Assembly (NCBI GenBank): GCA_903836465.1
Contig: CAILRB010000023.1
Location: forward strand, 1-64,000
From: an uncultured Chlorobiaceae bacterium
Lineage (GTDB): Bacteria > Bacteroidota > Chlorobiia > Chlorobiales > Chlorobiaceae
DNA: 64,000 nt
Direction of reading: 5' to 3'
Every line of letters begins with the position of its first letter. Positions within the stretch are counted from its first letter, which is position 1. A program made the position numbers and the translations under genes. A model generated the notes under the pieces. That model saw only the letters and a list, made by a program, of their open reading frames with translations, ran no database searches and had not been told where the DNA came from. Below are positions 37,195 through 49,885 of the stretch, piece by piece.

Positions 37195-39693
37195 GTGAAG
37201 AAAAAGATTGTCTCGTTACTCACTGTTTATGGAGTCTATACCCTTCTGGCTCTGCTGCTCTTCTGGCCGCTCGTCTTCCAGTCGAATACGCTTGTTGCTC
37301 CCGACTCTCTGATTCCCCACGCCTCAACCCTGGCGCTCGACAAACTTCAGGCCGAAACCGGTGTCTATCCCCTCTGGCAGCCCTGGCTCTTTTCGGGAAT
37401 GCCGACGGTGGAGGCATTCAGCTATCTCAGTGGTCTTTATTATCCGAACGTTGTGTTCAACCTCTTTCATACCGACGGCATGGTGCTGCAACTGCTTCAT
37501 CTCGCCTTTGCCGGTCTGGGAGTTTTCCTCTTTCTTCGCCAGTACGGCCTCGCCTCTCTTGCCGCCCCGTTAGGCGGAGCCATTTTCATGCTCAACCCCT
37601 ACATGAGCGCGATGCTGGTGCACGGTCACGGCAGCCAGCTCATGACCGTGGCCTACATGCCCTGGATGCTCTGGGCCACCTTGCGGCTCATGCAGCGTGG
37701 CGGGCTTGCCGATGCCGGGGTTCTGGCGCTCATTGCCGGTTTTCAGTTACAGCGCTCACATGTGCAGATCGCGTACTATTCATGGATGCTTGTGCTGCTG
37801 CTGGCTGTTGTATTGTTTCTCTTCAGGCGTTTCTTGCCAAAAACAAGTGATGGCGATTTAGCGAGTCTGTCTGGTGGTGGCGAGGGCGTGAACGCAGGTG
37901 GTCGCGGGAGAGGGATTGCAGGCGTTCGTGGGCACTCAGGTGGTGATAAGGTTCCTCAGGGCGTTGATGCGGTCAGCAAAAAGGGCATATTCCGTCCTCT
38001 GTTGTTGCTGATCGTTGCGCTTGGTTGCGGGGTTGCCATGTCGGCCTCAATCTATCTGCCTGCCTCAGAGTATGCGGCATATTCGGTGAGAGGGGTGGCT
38101 GCAGAGGGTGGAGCTTCAGCGTGGGAATATGCCACGCTCTGGTCGATGCACCCTCTGGAGCTCTTTACCTTTCTGGTGCCGGGATTCTTCGGGTTTGGCG
38201 GCGTGACCTACTGGGGCTTTATGCCCTTCACCGACTTCCCCAATTATGCAGGCATTGTGGTGCTGCTCCTCGCCTTTGCGGGCGCTGTTCTGCGGCGGAA
38301 AGAACCGATGACCTGGTTTTTTGTTGCCGCCGCACTGTTGGCGTTGCTGCTCTCCTTCGGCAGGTTTTTCAGCCCTATTTTCGATCTCTTCTTTCATTTC
38401 GCCCCGCTTTTCAGCCGTTTCAGGGTGCCGTCGATGGCGCTCATCATGCTCTACCTGATCATCTCCTTTCTTGCCGCAATTGGAGTGAACGACCTGCTTC
38501 AGCGCCAGCCCAAACGATTGCTGAAACCAATCCGGCTTGGTGCGCTTCTTCTCGCGGCTATCCTTCTGCTTTTTCTTGCCTTTGAACAACCGATCGAGAA
38601 CTTTTTCCGCACACTGTATCCCGAGCCACAGGTTGGCAGTTTTGATCTTGCCTTTATGGTCAACAAAGTGCGCTGGGAGAATCTCACCGGGAGTCTCTGG
38701 ATTGTCCTGACGCTTGCATCGCTGTTTGCTGGAGTGCTCTGGCTCAGCATCAAAGGGAAGCTCTCCCACAAACTGACCGGTCTCTTGCTCTTTCTCCTTG
38801 CGCTTGGCGATCTGCTCTGGATGGACATCCAGATTATTTATCCGTCAGCGCACTCTCTTCGTCCACCACTTTTTGCCGACAGCCGCATTGTCGAGGCCGC
38901 ATTTAAGCCCGACGACATTACCCGCTACCTTGCCGTACAGAAAGGGCCCTTCAGAATCTACCCCGCCGGGCCGCTTTTTGCAGAGAACAAGTTTGCGCTG
39001 TTTGGTATCGAGTCAGTTGGCGGTTATCATCCCGCTAAACTCAAGCTTTACGAAGAGTTTCTTGCCAAAACGGAGAATCTCTCCAGCATCAACGTGCTCC
39101 GAATGCTCAATGTCAGCTACATTGTCAGCCCTGCGCCACTTGGTCATCCATCGCTCGAACTGGTTAAAACCGGCAAACTGCAACTTGCCAGCGGCCCCGT
39201 CACGGCTTATGTGTACCGCCTTCAGCAGACCGCACCAAGAGCATGGTTCGCCAGTCGGGTCATCGCGGTGAACAACAACGACGAGCTGTTTGCCCGGTTG
39301 CTTGATGATGAGGCTCCCGCCGGTGTGGCGTATGTCGATGGCCCACTTTGGAGAGGAGCCAGCACGTTTGCTGCGGCCACCGTGACGTCCCTTGATGCGA
39401 AAGCGGAGACGATGGTTGTGAAGGTTGCCGCGCCAGGCGAAGCATTTCTTGTGGTGAGCGAGCTTTATTATCCCTTGAGGTGGAAGGTGAAGATTGATGG
39501 TCGTTCAGCCGCTATGATCAAGGTGAACGGGCTGTTGCGTGGTGTTGTGGTTCCAGCAGGCAGCCGGGAGGTCAGGTTTTACTATGATCGGAGCGGTTTT
39601 GAAACTGGACGTTGGATATCGCTTGGAGCCTTTGTTGTGGCGATTTTGATGGTGGTGGGGGGAGTGATGGGGAGGCGGGTTCAGCGGGAATAA
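37195..39693 (+). CDS. YfhO-like large membrane protein
   Basis: Many TM segments; PYMSAMLVHGHGSQLMTVAYMPWMLWA; C-terminal VSELYYPLRWKVKIDGRSAAMIKVNGLLRGVVVPAGSREVRFYY. Confidence 0.8.
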   Translation: MKKKIVSLLTVYGVYTLLALLLFWPLVFQSNTLVAPDSLIPHASTLALDKLQAETGVYPLWQPWLFSGMPTVEAFSYLSGLYYPNVVFNLFHTDGMVLQLLHLAFAGLGVFLFLRQYGLASLAAPLGGAIFMLNPYMSAMLVHGHGSQLMTVAYMPWMLWATLRLMQRGGLADAGVLALIAGFQLQRSHVQIAYYSWMLVLLLAVVLFLFRRFLPKTSDGDLASLSGGGEGVNAGGRGRGIAGVRGHSGGDKVPQGVDAVSKKGIFRPLLLLIVALGCGVAMSASIYLPASEYAAYSVRGVAAEGGASAWEYATLWSMHPLELFTFLVPGFFGFGGVTYWGFMPFTDFPNYAGIVVLLLAFAGAVLRRKEPMTWFFVAAALLALLLSFGRFFSPIFDLFFHFAPLFSRFRVPSMALIMLYLIISFLAAIGVNDLLQRQPKRLLKPIRLGALLLAAILLLFLAFEQPIENFFRTLYPEPQVGSFDLAFMVNKVRWENLTGSLWIVLTLASLFAGVLWLSIKGKLSHKLTGLLLFLLALGDLLWMDIQIIYPSAHSLRPPLFADSRIVEAAFKPDDITRYLAVQKGPFRIYPAGPLFAENKFALFGIESVGGYHPAKLKLYEEFLAKTENLSSINVLRMLNVSYIVSPAPLGHPSLELVKTGKLQLASGPVTAYVYRLQQTAPRAWFASRVIAVNNNDELFARLLDDEAPAGVAYVDGPLWRGASTFAAATVTSLDAKAETMVVKVAAPGEAFLVVSELYYPLRWKVKIDGRSAAMIKVNGLLRGVVVPAGSREVRFYYDRSGFETGRWISLGAFVVAILMVVGGVMGRRVQRE

Positions 39694-40096
39694 TTGAGCT
39701 GAGAAGATCGGTTTTGCCAATCAGCTTGTACTGTTATGATGGGATGATTTTGTTCCGTAACCTATGCTGCTCCATTCACCGCCGGGCGAAGCGATTGTTC
39801 CGCACCTTCGAGTTATACAAGATCTTCAATACCCTCGATCTTGCCTAAAAAGTGGTAAAGTATTTACAGTAATATCAAGGCGAAGTGTAGAGTCTGGAAG
39901 TTAATGTTTTCAGGAGTTTTGCTGGTTCAGAAAAGAGGTAATGGGAGGGATAAATATTTTTCTTTGAGGAGGAGAAATATATTGATTTAGGTTTTGTTTT
40001 TTTTCATATTTCGCTTACATTGACTGTCCTTATGGATTTTTAAGGATTTGCGTTTTTTGTAATCAGAGGTTTTTTAAAAAGAAAGAGAGTTTCAGT

Positions 40097-40507
40097 ATGC
40101 CGACGATTCAGCAGCTTATCAGGCTTGGAAGAAGTGTGAAAGTATCTAAAACAGCGTCTCCGGCGCTTGAAAAGTGCCCGCAGAAACGTGGGGTTTGTAC
40201 GCGTGTCTATACGACTACACCAAAAAAGCCTAACTCTGCGTTGCGGAAGGTTGCGCGTGTCAGGTTGTCGAACAAGATTGAGGTCACGGCATATATTCCT
40301 GGAGAAGGTCATAATCTGCAGGAGCATTCAATTGTTTTGATTCGTGGCGGCAGGGTAAAGGATCTTCCCGGTGTGCGGTATCATATTGTGCGTGGTTCGC
40401 TGGATACGTCCGGTGTTGCTGATCGCAAGCAGAGTCGGTCGAAGTACGGGGCCAAGCAGCCTAAGGCTGGTGTTGCTGCTCCTGTCAAGGGTAAGGGTAA
40501 AAGGTAG
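40097..40507 (+). CDS. rpsL: Ribosomal protein S12
   Basis: [12 protein letters not shown]...[29 protein letters not shown]. Confidence 0.98.
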   Translation: MPTIQQLIRLGRSVKVSKTASPALEKCPQKRGVCTRVYTTTPKKPNSALRKVARVRLSNKIEVTAYIPGEGHNLQEHSIVLIRGGRVKDLPGVRYHIVRGSLDTSGVADRKQSRSKYGAKQPKAGVAAPVKGKGKR

Positions 40508-40537
40508 ATAAGTCGAATCATAAATTCAGGGAAGAAC

Positions 40538-41005
40538 ATGCCCAAAAAAGTTGGCTATAAAAGAATCGGTGTTGATTTTCGTTACGGGGATGAGAGCGTT
40601 GCCCGTTTTATCAATGCTGTGATGCTTGATGGAAAGAAGGCTGTTGCTACAAAGATAGTCTATGATGCGTTTGCTATCATTGCCGAAAAGTTGAGCGGCG
40701 AGGATCCGCTTGAGGTATATCGCAAGGCTATGTCGCATATTGCGCCTGTCGTTGAGGTTCGCAGCAAGAGGGTTGGTGGTGCTACTTATCAGATTCCTAT
40801 GGAGGTCAAGGCTTCAAGACGTGGTGCGCTGGCTTTCCGATGGCTCAAGATGTATGCTGCAAGACGTGGTGGCAAGTCCATGGCGGAAAAGCTTGCTGCA
40901 GAGCTGATGGATGCTGCTAATGAGCAGGGAGCCTCGGTTAAAAAGCGTGATGAAGTACACCGGATGGCCGATGCCAATAAGGCTTTTGCGCATTTCAGGT
41001 TCTGA
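40538..41005 (+). CDS. rpsG: Ribosomal protein S7
   Basis: Sequence and position between rpsL and fusA. Confidence 0.98.
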   Translation: MPKKVGYKRIGVDFRYGDESVARFINAVMLDGKKAVATKIVYDAFAIIAEKLSGEDPLEVYRKAMSHIAPVVEVRSKRVGGATYQIPMEVKASRRGALAFRWLKMYAARRGGKSMAEKLAAELMDAANEQGASVKKRDEVHRMADANKAFAHFRF

Positions 41006-41046
41006 TGGTTTGTTAAAGTGTAGGATAAAAGGTCTAAAATTTTGTT

Positions 41047-43161
41047 ATGGCAAGGCTGGTTGATTTAGATAAAGTACGCAACATCGGTATCATGGCTCAC
41101 ATTGATGCCGGCAAGACAACGACGACAGAGAGAATTCTCTATTATACCGGTCGTCTGCATCGGATGGGTGAGGTGCATGATGGCGGTGCGACGATGGACT
41201 GGATGGATCAGGAGAAGGAGCGCGGTATCACTATTACCTCTGCGGCGACGACCTGTTTCTGGGTGCCAAGGTTTGGTAATTATGTCGGTGTTAATCACAG
41301 GATCAATATTATCGATACGCCTGGCCATGTAGATTTTACGGTTGAGGTTGAGCGTTCCTTGCGGGTGCTTGATGGTGCTGTAGCGTTGTTTTGTGCTGTT
41401 GGTGGCGTTGAGCCTCAGTCTGAGACGGTGTGGCGCCAGGCAAATAAATACGGTGTTCCGAGGATTGCCTATATAAACAAGATGGACAGGACCGGCGCAA
41501 ACTTTTTTGATACGGTCAAGGCGATCAGGGAAAGACTTGGTGCCAATCCGGTTCCTCTTCAGATACCGATTGGTGAGGGTGAAATTTTTGCTGGTTTCGT
41601 TGATCTTATCAGGATGAAGGGTATCATCTATAATAAAGAGGATGGTAGCACCTATGATGAGGTTGAGATTCCTCATGACCTTCAGAATGAGGCTCGGACA
41701 TGGCGCATTAATATGCTTGAGGCTGTTTCGGAGCATAATGATACTCTTCTTGAGAAATATCTGAATGGAGAGGATATCACCGAGGAGGAGATTCGTAATG
41801 TGTTGCGTCAGGCGACACTCAAGGTGACCATTATTCCGGTGCTTTGCGGATCCTCCTTTAAGAATAAGGGTGTTCAGTTTATGCTTGATGCTGTGGTTGA
41901 GTACCTTGCATCTCCTGTTGATGTTGGCGCGGTCGAGGGGCACCATCCCCGCACAGAAGAATCTGTAAGTCGTGAGCCGAAAGATGAAGAGCCATTTGCT
42001 GCGCTTGCCTTTAAGATTGCTACTGACCCGTTTGTTGGAAAGCTGACGTTTTTCAGGGTTTACTCAGGTGTGCTGAAGGCGGGCAGTTATGTGCTGAATA
42101 CCATGACTGGTAAAAAAGAGCGCATCGGTCGTGTGCTTCAGATGCACTCCAACAAGAGAGAGGATATAGATTGTGTTTATTGCGGTGATATCGCAGCGGC
42201 TGTAGGTTTAAAGGATGTCAGAACCGGAGACACGCTCTGTGATGAAAATAGTCCGGTGGTGCTGGAGAAAATGATTTTTCCTGAACCAGTTATAGAAATA
42301 GCTATTGAGCCGAAAACAAAGAGTGACTCTGACAGGCTGGGTATGTCACTGGCAAAGCTTGCCGAGGAGGATCCAACGTTCAAGGTGAAGACTGATGATG
42401 AAACAGGTCAGACGCTGATTGCCGGTATGGGTGAGCTGCATCTTGAGATTCTGGTTGATCGACTCAAGCGTGAGTTCAAGGTGGAAGCCAATGTAGGGAA
42501 GCCACAGGTTGCATACCGTGAAACGATCAGGGAGTCTGTAGAGTTTGAAGGCAAATTTGTTCGTCAGTCTGGTGGTAAAGGTCAGTTCGGTCTGGTTGTT
42601 CTACGCGTTGAGCCGCTTGAAGAGGGAAAAGGATACGAGTTTGTCGATGCTGTCAAGGGTGGAGTTATCCCGAGAGAGTATATTCCTGCGGTTAATGTTG
42701 GTGTACAGCAGGCGATGAAAGGCGGTGTTGTTGCAGGGTATCCGATGCAGGATATCAAGGTAACCCTTCTGGATGGCAAGTATCATGAGGTTGACTCTTC
42801 GGAAATGGCCTTTAAGATTGCCGGTTCAATCGGGTTTAAAGGTGCGGCTAAAAAGGCTAATCCAGTGTTGCTTGAGCCGATCATGAAGGTTGAGGTCGTT
42901 ACTCCTGAAGAGTATCTCGGAGATGTTATGGGTGATCTGTCAAGTCGTCGCGGCCATATCGAAGGTATGGGGCAAAGGGCTGGAGCTCAGTTTGTTAACG
43001 CCAAGGTTCCGCTTTCGGCAATGTTCGGTTACTCAACCGACCTTCGTTCGATGAGTCAGGGAAGGGCAAATTATTCGATGGAGTTTGACTGTTATCGCGA
43101 AGTTCCCCGCAGTATTGCGGAAGCTTTGCAGGAGAAAAGAATGAGCAAGGATTTGGAATAG
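41047..43161 (+). CDS. fusA: Elongation factor G
   Basis: [25 protein letters not shown]; full length 704 aa. Confidence 0.98.
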   Translation: MARLVDLDKVRNIGIMAHIDAGKTTTTERILYYTGRLHRMGEVHDGGATMDWMDQEKERGITITSAATTCFWVPRFGNYVGVNHRINIIDTPGHVDFTVEVERSLRVLDGAVALFCAVGGVEPQSETVWRQANKYGVPRIAYINKMDRTGANFFDTVKAIRERLGANPVPLQIPIGEGEIFAGFVDLIRMKGIIYNKEDGSTYDEVEIPHDLQNEARTWRINMLEAVSEHNDTLLEKYLNGEDITEEEIRNVLRQATLKVTIIPVLCGSSFKNKGVQFMLDAVVEYLASPVDVGAVEGHHPRTEESVSREPKDEEPFAALAFKIATDPFVGKLTFFRVYSGVLKAGSYVLNTMTGKKERIGRVLQMHSNKREDIDCVYCGDIAAAVGLKDVRTGDTLCDENSPVVLEKMIFPEPVIEIAIEPKTKSDSDRLGMSLAKLAEEDPTFKVKTDDETGQTLIAGMGELHLEILVDRLKREFKVEANVGKPQVAYRETIRESVEFEGKFVRQSGGKGQFGLVVLRVEPLEEGKGYEFVDAVKGGVIPREYIPAVNVGVQQAMKGGVVAGYPMQDIKVTLLDGKYHEVDSSEMAFKIAGSIGFKGAAKKANPVLLEPIMKVEVVTPEEYLGDVMGDLSSRRGHIEGMGQRAGAQFVNAKVPLSAMFGYSTDLRSMSQGRANYSMEFDCYREVPRSIAEALQEKRMSKDLE

Positions 43162-43228
43162 GCAAGCACAGGCTGTATCAGTTTTAATTATTACAAACAA
43201 TAACAGATAACCGACACGGAGATAAGTT

Positions 43229-44410
43229 ATGGCAAAAGAGTCCTACAAAAGGGATAAACCCCACGTAAATATAGGTACCATTGGTCACGTCGATCATGGC
43301 AAGACAACCTTGACCGCTGCGATTACTTCGGTTCTCGCCAAGCAGGGACTTGCTGCAGCGCGTGACTTCGGCAGTATCGACAAGGCTCCTGAAGAGAGAG
43401 AACGCGGTATTACCATTTCAACAGCGCACGTTGAGTACCAGACAAAAAAGCGTCACTATGCACACATTGACTGTCCAGGTCACGCTGATTACATTAAAAA
43501 CATGATCACCGGTGCTGCCCAGATGGACGGCGCTATCCTTGTTGTCGCAGGTACCGATGGTCCTATGCCTCAGACCCGTGAGCACATTCTGCTTGCCCGT
43601 CAGGTAAACGTTCCTTCGCTGGTTGTCTTCCTGAACAAGGTTGACATTGCTGATCCAGAGCTTATCGAGCTTGTCGAGCTTGAGCTCAGAGAGCTGTTGA
43701 CCGCTTACAATTTCCCTGGTGATGATATTCCGATTATCAAGGGTTCCGCACTGAAGGCTCTTGAAGGTGACCCGGAGGGGGAAGCTGCAATTATGGAGCT
43801 TATGAATGCGGTTGATGAATTTATTCCTGATCCTGTCCGCGACGTAGACAAGCCGTTCCTGATGCCGGTTGAAGATGTGTTCTCTATTTCAGGTCGTGGT
43901 ACGGTTGGTACAGGAAGGATCGAAAGAGGTCGCATCAAGATCAACGAAGAGGTTGAAATCGTTGGTCTGAGACCAACCCGCAAGTCGGTTGTTACCGGTA
44001 TAGAAATGTTCCAGAAGCTTCTTGATGAAGGTCAGGCAGGCGATAACGCCGGTCTTCTTCTCAGAGGTGTTGATAAAACTGAACTCGAGCGCGGTATGGT
44101 TATTGCCAAACCAGGCACGATCAAACCACACACCAAGTTCAAGGCTGAAGTCTACATTCTGAAGAAAGAAGAGGGTGGCCGTCATACTCCGTTTTTTAAC
44201 GGTTATCGTCCTCAGTTCTACTTCCGTACAACAGATGTTACCGGTTCTGTGACGCTGCCTGAAGGCGTCGAAATGGTTATGCCTGGTGACAACCTCGGAG
44301 TAGAAGTTGAGCTCCTTGCTCCTATCGCTATGGATGAAGGGTTGCGTTTTGCTATCCGTGAGGGCGGTCGCACTGTTGGTGCGGGTTCCGTTACCACGAT
44401 TATTGAATAA
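43229..44410 (+). CDS. tuf: Elongation factor Tu
   Basis: [24 protein letters not shown]; full length 393 aa. Confidence 0.98.
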   Translation: MAKESYKRDKPHVNIGTIGHVDHGKTTLTAAITSVLAKQGLAAARDFGSIDKAPEERERGITISTAHVEYQTKKRHYAHIDCPGHADYIKNMITGAAQMDGAILVVAGTDGPMPQTREHILLARQVNVPSLVVFLNKVDIADPELIELVELELRELLTAYNFPGDDIPIIKGSALKALEGDPEGEAAIMELMNAVDEFIPDPVRDVDKPFLMPVEDVFSISGRGTVGTGRIERGRIKINEEVEIVGLRPTRKSVVTGIEMFQKLLDEGQAGDNAGLLLRGVDKTELERGMVIAKPGTIKPHTKFKAEVYILKKEEGGRHTPFFNGYRPQFYFRTTDVTGSVTLPEGVEMVMPGDNLGVEVELLAPIAMDEGLRFAIREGGRTVGAGSVTTIIE

Positions 44411-44428
44411 GAGTTTGTATGGCGTCCC

Positions 44429-44459
44429 GGGGCGGGGCCGAAAATCCTGCCCCTTTTTT
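44429..44459 (+). terminator. Possible intrinsic terminator/attenuator after tuf
   Basis: GGGGCGGGGCCGAAAATCCTGCCCCTTTTTT: GC-rich imperfect hairpin followed by a T run. Confidence 0.6.
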
Positions 44460-44486
44460 ATTGATAACACGAAAAAGGGTTGACAA

Positions 44487-44798
44487 GTGGCTGTACAGCA
44501 AAAGATAAGAATCAAGCTCAAGTCTTACGACCATAGCCTGGTTGATAAGTGGGCTCTAAGGATTATTGATGTGGTCAAGCAGACGGATGCAATTATCTTT
44601 GGTCCAATACCACTGCCCACAAAATCGCATGTGTATACTGTTAACCGGTCTCCGCATGTTGATAAGAAGTCCCGTGAGCAGTTTTCTTTCTCCTCTCACA
44701 AGAGGTTGATCGAAATTATAAACCCGACATCCAGAACCATTGACATGCTTATGAAGCTTGAGCTTCCAAGCGGTGTTGATGTTGAAATTAAGTCTTAA
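44487..44798 (+). CDS. rpsJ: Ribosomal protein S10
   Basis: [31 protein letters not shown] start. Confidence 0.97.
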   Translation: MAVQQKIRIKLKSYDHSLVDKWALRIIDVVKQTDAIIFGPIPLPTKSHVYTVNRSPHVDKKSREQFSFSSHKRLIEIINPTSRTIDMLMKLELPSGVDVEIKS

Positions 44799-44820
44799 AG
44801 AATTAGAAAAGGTAATCTTT

Positions 44821-45450
44821 ATGGGTGCGATTCTTGGAAAGAAAATCGGCATGACCCGTTTATTCAATGAGAAACGCGAAGCTGTATCCTGCACAATTAT
44901 CGAGGCGGGTCCATGCTTTGTAACACAGGTTAAACGTGTAGATACAGATGGTTACGATGCTTATCAGGTTGGTATTGGTGAAAGAAAGGAAAAAAAAGTA
45001 AGCAAGCCATTACAGGGTCATTACAAAAAAGCTGGTGTTGCACCAGGCTTCAAGTTGGCCGAATTTGATTTTTCAGAGCTACGTCAGGAGCTGCAACTGG
45101 GTAGTCCTGTTAGCGTTGAATCGTTCACCGAAGGTGAGAAGGTCAATGTTCTCGGGGTTTCAAAAGGAAAAGGTTTTGCTGGTGTTATGAAGCGCCACAA
45201 TTTCAGCGGCGGTCAAAGAACCCATGGTCAGTCTGACAGGCAGAGAGCTCCGGGATCTGTCGGTGGTTCATCCGATCCGTCAAGAGTTTTCAAGGGAACC
45301 AGAATGGCCGGACGTATGGGATCAGACAATATTACGGTCAGAAATCTTGAAATCTTCAAGATCATGCCGGAGTCTAATCTTATTGTGATAAAGGGATCTG
45401 TGCCTGGGCCACGAAATTCCTATGTCAAGATTGTTTCTACAAAAAAGTAA
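44821..45450 (+). CDS. rplC: Ribosomal protein L3
   Basis: [31 protein letters not shown]. Confidence 0.97.
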   Translation: MGAILGKKIGMTRLFNEKREAVSCTIIEAGPCFVTQVKRVDTDGYDAYQVGIGERKEKKVSKPLQGHYKKAGVAPGFKLAEFDFSELRQELQLGSPVSVESFTEGEKVNVLGVSKGKGFAGVMKRHNFSGGQRTHGQSDRQRAPGSVGGSSDPSRVFKGTRMAGRMGSDNITVRNLEIFKIMPESNLIVIKGSVPGPRNSYVKIVSTKK

Positions 45451-45469
45451 ATGCTGAATGCACGAAGCT

Positions 45470-46096
45470 ATGGAACTTAAAGTCTTAAATACTGCCGGTA
45501 CTGAAACCGGGGAAGTGGTAACGCTCCGTGACGATATATTCGGCGCTGAAATATCTGAACATGCGATGTATCTTGATGTCAAGTCGATACTCGCAAATAG
45601 AAGGCAGGGTACTCACAAGTCAAAAACACGTGGCGAAGTAAGGGGTGGTGGCAGAAAGCCTTTGCGTCAGAAAGGTACTGGCAATGCTCGTCAGGGTTCA
45701 AGCCGTTCGCCGTTGCACATTGGTGGCGGTACTATTTTTGGCCCGGTGCCGCATTCCTATGACCAGAAAGTAAACAAGAAGGTAAAGCTTCTTGCAAGAC
45801 GTTCGGCCCTGAGTTCAAAGGCAAAAGCCGGTCAGATTCTGGTGATTGAGGATTTCAGGTTTGAGCAGATAAAGACCAAGCCATTTGCTGATATTCTGAA
45901 AAACCTTGGTCTTTCAGAGAAAAAAACTCTTATGCTGACCCCCGAGTATGATATGATTATTACACGGTCTGGAAGAAATATAGCGGTTCTTAATATCATG
46001 ACGGCAGATAAGGCTTCAACCTATGATATTCTTCATAGCCATACCCTGCTGGTGCAGAAAACCGCGTTGAAAAAAATTGAAGATACGTTAGGGTAA
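45470..46096 (+). CDS. rplD: Ribosomal protein L4
   Basis: [58 protein letters not shown]. Confidence 0.97.
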   Translation: MELKVLNTAGTETGEVVTLRDDIFGAEISEHAMYLDVKSILANRRQGTHKSKTRGEVRGGGRKPLRQKGTGNARQGSSRSPLHIGGGTIFGPVPHSYDQKVNKKVKLLARRSALSSKAKAGQILVIEDFRFEQIKTKPFADILKNLGLSEKKTLMLTPEYDMIITRSGRNIAVLNIMTADKASTYDILHSHTLLVQKTALKKIEDTLG

Positions 46097-46128
46097 TTTG
46101 GAGCTTTCCAGAAAAAGGAGTTAAAGAG

Positions 46129-46440
46129 ATGATAAACCCGTTGTTGCGTCCTTTGTTGACTGAAAAAAGTACCGGGCTGACAGAGAAAAAAGGACAGTAT
46201 GTCTTGATCGTCAAACCTGATGCAGACAAGATTGATATCAGAAAAGCGGTTGAGAAAAAATTTGGAGTCGAGGTAAAGTCAGTTCGTACGATTAACTGTT
46301 TAGGTAAATCACGTGCTCAGAATACGAAAAGAGGCAGGATTACCGGTAAGAAGAGTGATTGGAAAAAAGCTATTATCACCCTTGCAAAGGGTCAGTCGAT
46401 AGACTATTACTCAGGTACAGCCCAGAAGAGCGAAGGATAG
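46129..46440 (+). CDS. rplW: Ribosomal protein L23
   Basis: Sequence ([24 protein letters not shown]) and position. Confidence 0.96.
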   Translation: MINPLLRPLLTEKSTGLTEKKGQYVLIVKPDADKIDIRKAVEKKFGVEVKSVRTINCLGKSRAQNTKRGRITGKKSDWKKAIITLAKGQSIDYYSGTAQKSEG

Positions 46441-46471
46441 AAATTATAAAAAGGATAGATCATACATTCAA

Positions 46472-47311
46472 ATGGCTATAAGGAAATTAGCGCCGGTTAC
46501 GCCAGGGTCAAGATTCATGTCATACCCTGCATTCGATGAAATCACAAAAAGCACGCCTGAAAAAAGCCTGCTTGTGCCTTTAAAAAAGTCAGGTGGCAGA
46601 AACGCAGCAGGACGGAAGACATCAAGGCACAGAGGTGGTGGACATAAAAGGCATTACAGGATTATTGATTTCAAGCGCAACAAGGATGGCGTTCCTGCAA
46701 CGGTTGCTGCTATTGAATATGATCCGAACCGTTCATCAAGAATTGCATTATTGCATTATAATGATGGAGAAAAACGTTATATTCTCGCCCCGAAAGGTTT
46801 AAATGTTGGCGACAAGGTGGAGAGCGGAGAAAAGGTCGAAATCAAGACCGGCAACACCATGCCGCTGAAAAACATACCGTTAGGTACCGATATTCATAAT
46901 ATTGAGATGAAGGCGGGCAAGGGTGGACAGATTGTAAGGTCTGCCGGGGGATTTGCAGTACTTGCGGCGCGTGAAGGTGATTATGTTACTTTGAAACTTC
47001 CTTCAGGTGAAATCCGCAAGCTTCGTGTTGAATGTCGCGCCACAATCGGTGTTATTGGTAATGCTGATCATGAGAATGTTGTTTTGGGCAAGGCGGGTAG
47101 AAGCCGCTGGCTTGGAATACGTCCTCAGACCAGAGGTATGGCGATGAATCCGGTCGATCACCCGATGGGTGGAGGTGAAGGTAAGTCGAAATCAGGCGGT
47201 GGAAGAAAGCATCCTATGTCTCCGTGGGGACAGCTTGCCAAGGGACAGAAGACCAGAAACAAGAAAAAGGCTTCACAGAAATTGATTGTACGGGGTAGAA
47301 ACGCCAAATAA
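46472..47311 (+). CDS. rplB: Ribosomal protein L2
   Basis: [50 protein letters not shown]. Confidence 0.98.
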   Translation: MAIRKLAPVTPGSRFMSYPAFDEITKSTPEKSLLVPLKKSGGRNAAGRKTSRHRGGGHKRHYRIIDFKRNKDGVPATVAAIEYDPNRSSRIALLHYNDGEKRYILAPKGLNVGDKVESGEKVEIKTGNTMPLKNIPLGTDIHNIEMKAGKGGQIVRSAGGFAVLAAREGDYVTLKLPSGEIRKLRVECRATIGVIGNADHENVVLGKAGRSRWLGIRPQTRGMAMNPVDHPMGGGEGKSKSGGGRKHPMSPWGQLAKGQKTRNKKKASQKLIVRGRNAK

Positions 47312-47344
47312 CTATAGCGGTTAACAACAACAAGCAGAGAAATT

Positions 47345-47644
47345 ATGCCAAGATCACTTAAAAAGGGACCGTTCATTGATATTAAGCTGGAAAAGCGGAT
47401 CCTTGATATGAATAGCAAGGGTGAAAAAAAGGTTATAAAGACCTGGTCCAGAAGTTCAATGATTTCACCTGATTTTGTCGGTCACACGGTAGCGGTGCAT
47501 AATGGAAAAAACCATGTGCCGGTATACGTTGGTGATAATATGGTAGGTCACAAGCTTGGAGAGTTTTCCCCGACAAGATCATTTCGCGGCCATGCTGGTG
47601 GTGGAAAGGCTGAAAAAGGCGGATCAGCACCAAGAAAAAAATAA
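47345..47644 (+). CDS. rpsS: Ribosomal protein S19
   Basis: [19 protein letters not shown]. Confidence 0.97.
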   Translation: MPRSLKKGPFIDIKLEKRILDMNSKGEKKVIKTWSRSSMISPDFVGHTVAVHNGKNHVPVYVGDNMVGHKLGEFSPTRSFRGHAGGGKAEKGGSAPRKK

Positions 47645-47673
47645 ATTGAATAACGCGAAAGGGTAAAGATATC

Positions 47674-48033
47674 ATGGAAGCTAAAGCAATTTTACGGGAT
47701 ACGCCGACATCACCAAGAAAAATGCGTCTTGTGGCAGGTCTTGTTCGTGGAAAGCAGGTCAATCTGGCGAAGGCTATTCTGCTTAACTCAACAAAGGCGG
47801 CTTCACGAAATGTTATGTTGACACTCAAGTCCGCCGTTGCCAATTACGCTCAGCGTAATCCGGATGAACGGGTCAGTGATCAGGAGTTGTTTATCAAAGC
47901 AGTTTTTGTTGACGAAGGTATGACATTGAAACGAACACTTCCAGCCCCGATGGGCAGGGCGTTCAGGATTCGGAAAAGATCGAATCATCTCACGATAGTC
48001 ATTGATAAGATTAAAAATCCAGTAACTAAATAA
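47674..48033 (+). CDS. rplV: Ribosomal protein L22
   Basis: [23 protein letters not shown]. Confidence 0.96.
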   Translation: MEAKAILRDTPTSPRKMRLVAGLVRGKQVNLAKAILLNSTKAASRNVMLTLKSAVANYAQRNPDERVSDQELFIKAVFVDEGMTLKRTLPAPMGRAFRIRKRSNHLTIVIDKIKNPVTK

Positions 48034-48048
48034 AATAAGGAGAGAGCA

Positions 48049-48810
48049 TTGGGTCAGAAAGTTAATCCTACTGGATTTAGGCTGGGAATTATCAGGGATT
48101 GGGCTTCACGCTGGTATGATGACAGTCCGGTTATTTCGGAAAAAATCAAGCAAGATCATGTTATTCGTACGTATGTTCTTGCAAGGTTGAAGAAGGAAAG
48201 GGCTGGTATTGCTCGTATTATTATTGAGAGAACAACAAAGCACGTCAAGATCAATATCTATGCAGCACGGCCTGGTGCTGTTGTAGGAAGAAAAGGTGAG
48301 GAGATCAATAATCTCTCCCAGGAGTTAAGCCGTATCACCGGTAAAGAGGTAAAGATTGATGTTGTTGAGGTTGTAAAGCCGGAAATTGAGGCTCAGCTTA
48401 TTGGTGACAACATCGCTTATCAGCTTGAGAATCGTGTTTCTTTCAGAAGAGCGATGAAACAGGCAATTCAGCAGGCAATGCGCTCTGGAGCTGAAGGTGT
48501 AAGGATCAGATGCGGTGGTCGCCTTGGTGGCGCTGAAATAGCCCGTTCAGAGCAGTATAAGGAAGGAAAAATTCCGCTTCATACCATTCGTGCCAATGTT
48601 GATTATGCAAGTGTTACAGCACATACAATTGCCGGTACAATTGGAATCAAGGTATGGGTTTACAAAGGTGAAGTGCTTGTACAGCGTATTGACGCCATAG
48701 AAGAAGAGGAGATGAAGAGGATGAAAGACAGACGAAGCGATGCTGGTGCAAGAAATCGCGATACTCGCGATGGCCGTGCCAAACGCCGCAATCGTACCAA
48801 ACGATCATAA
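48049..48810 (+). CDS. rpsC: Ribosomal protein S3
   Basis: [26 protein letters not shown] start. Confidence 0.97.
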   Translation: MGQKVNPTGFRLGIIRDWASRWYDDSPVISEKIKQDHVIRTYVLARLKKERAGIARIIIERTTKHVKINIYAARPGAVVGRKGEEINNLSQELSRITGKEVKIDVVEVVKPEIEAQLIGDNIAYQLENRVSFRRAMKQAIQQAMRSGAEGVRIRCGGRLGGAEIARSEQYKEGKIPLHTIRANVDYASVTAHTIAGTIGIKVWVYKGEVLVQRIDAIEEEEMKRMKDRRSDAGARNRDTRDGRAKRRNRTKRS

Positions 48811-48853
48811 TATCAAGTACCATACAATCAGAAAATAGAATGGAGTTGCCTGT

Positions 48854-49273
48854 ATGTTAATGCCAAAGAGAGTTAAATATAGAAAGACACAAAGAGGCCG
48901 GATGAAAGGCAATTCAGGTCGTGGTACATCGGTATCTTTTGGTTCCTTCGGTTTGAAAGCCGTGGAGCAGGCATGGATCACCAGCCGCCAGATTGAAGCT
49001 GCCCGTGTTGCAATGACCAGATTTATGAAGAGAGATGGTAAAATCTGGATCAGGATTTTCCCGGACAAGCCAGTAACCCAAAAACCTGCAGAAACCCGAA
49101 TGGGATCTGGTAAAGGTTCTCCTGAATTCTGGGTTGCGGTTGTAAAGCCAGGAAGAATAATGTTTGAAGCTGATGGAGTGCCGAAAGAGGTGGCTACAGA
49201 GGCTTTCAGGTTGGCTGCAAAAAAACTGCCGATCAAGACCAGATTCATAGTCCGTCCTGATTACGAAGATTAA
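48854..49273 (+). CDS. rplP: Ribosomal protein L16
   Basis: [24 protein letters not shown]. Confidence 0.97.
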   Translation: MLMPKRVKYRKTQRGRMKGNSGRGTSVSFGSFGLKAVEQAWITSRQIEAARVAMTRFMKRDGKIWIRIFPDKPVTQKPAETRMGSGKGSPEFWVAVVKPGRIMFEADGVPKEVATEAFRLAAKKLPIKTRFIVRPDYED

Positions 49274-49307
49274 CCGAGCAACTAATTCGACAAGAGGGTT
49301 ACTTATT

Positions 49308-49514
49308 ATGAAAAAGTATGAAATTGCGGCATTGAGCAAGCAGGAATTGACCGACAAGCTCAAAGAGCTTGAAGAAAGACTTGCTGATATCAATTTTTTT
49401 AGGGTTATTGAGCAGCCGCAGAATCCAATGGTTTTCCGCAATTCCAGAAAGGATATTGCACGCATGAAAAACAGGCTCCATCAGCTTGCGGCTGCTGAGG
49501 CTGGACTTGTTTGA
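49308..49514 (+). CDS. rpmC: Ribosomal protein L29
   Basis: KYEIAALSKQELTDKLKELEERL; position. Confidence 0.94.
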   Translation: MKKYEIAALSKQELTDKLKELEERLADINFFRVIEQPQNPMVFRNSRKDIARMKNRLHQLAAAEAGLV

Positions 49515-49547
49515 CGGAAAGGAAAACAATAAAACGGTTTAACTTAC

Positions 49548-49847
49548 ATGGAAGAAAATAAAATGGGCAGTGAATCGATGGAACCGAGTGCTCCAGTAAG
49601 AGGAAGAAAAAAGAGCTGGTTAGGTAAGGTTGTCAGTGACAAGATGGACAAAGCTTGTATAGTAGCTGTTGAGCGCAGTGTTCAACACCCGGTTTACAAG
49701 AAATATTTCAAGAAGACGACAAGGCTGATGGCTCATGATGAAAAAAATGAGGCAGGAATTGGCGATCTTGTCAAGGTCGTTGAGTGTCGTCCGTTGAGTA
49801 AAAGAAAAAGCTGCCGTCTGGTTGAAATTATAGAGAAAGCCAGGTAA
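49548..49847 (+). CDS. rpsQ: Ribosomal protein S17
   Basis: [42 protein letters not shown]. Confidence 0.96.
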   Translation: MEENKMGSESMEPSAPVRGRKKSWLGKVVSDKMDKACIVAVERSVQHPVYKKYFKKTTRLMAHDEKNEAGIGDLVKVVECRPLSKRKSCRLVEIIEKAR

Positions 49848-49885
49848 GAGAAGATTTTTATACATTTATTAAAGTTTGAAACAGG

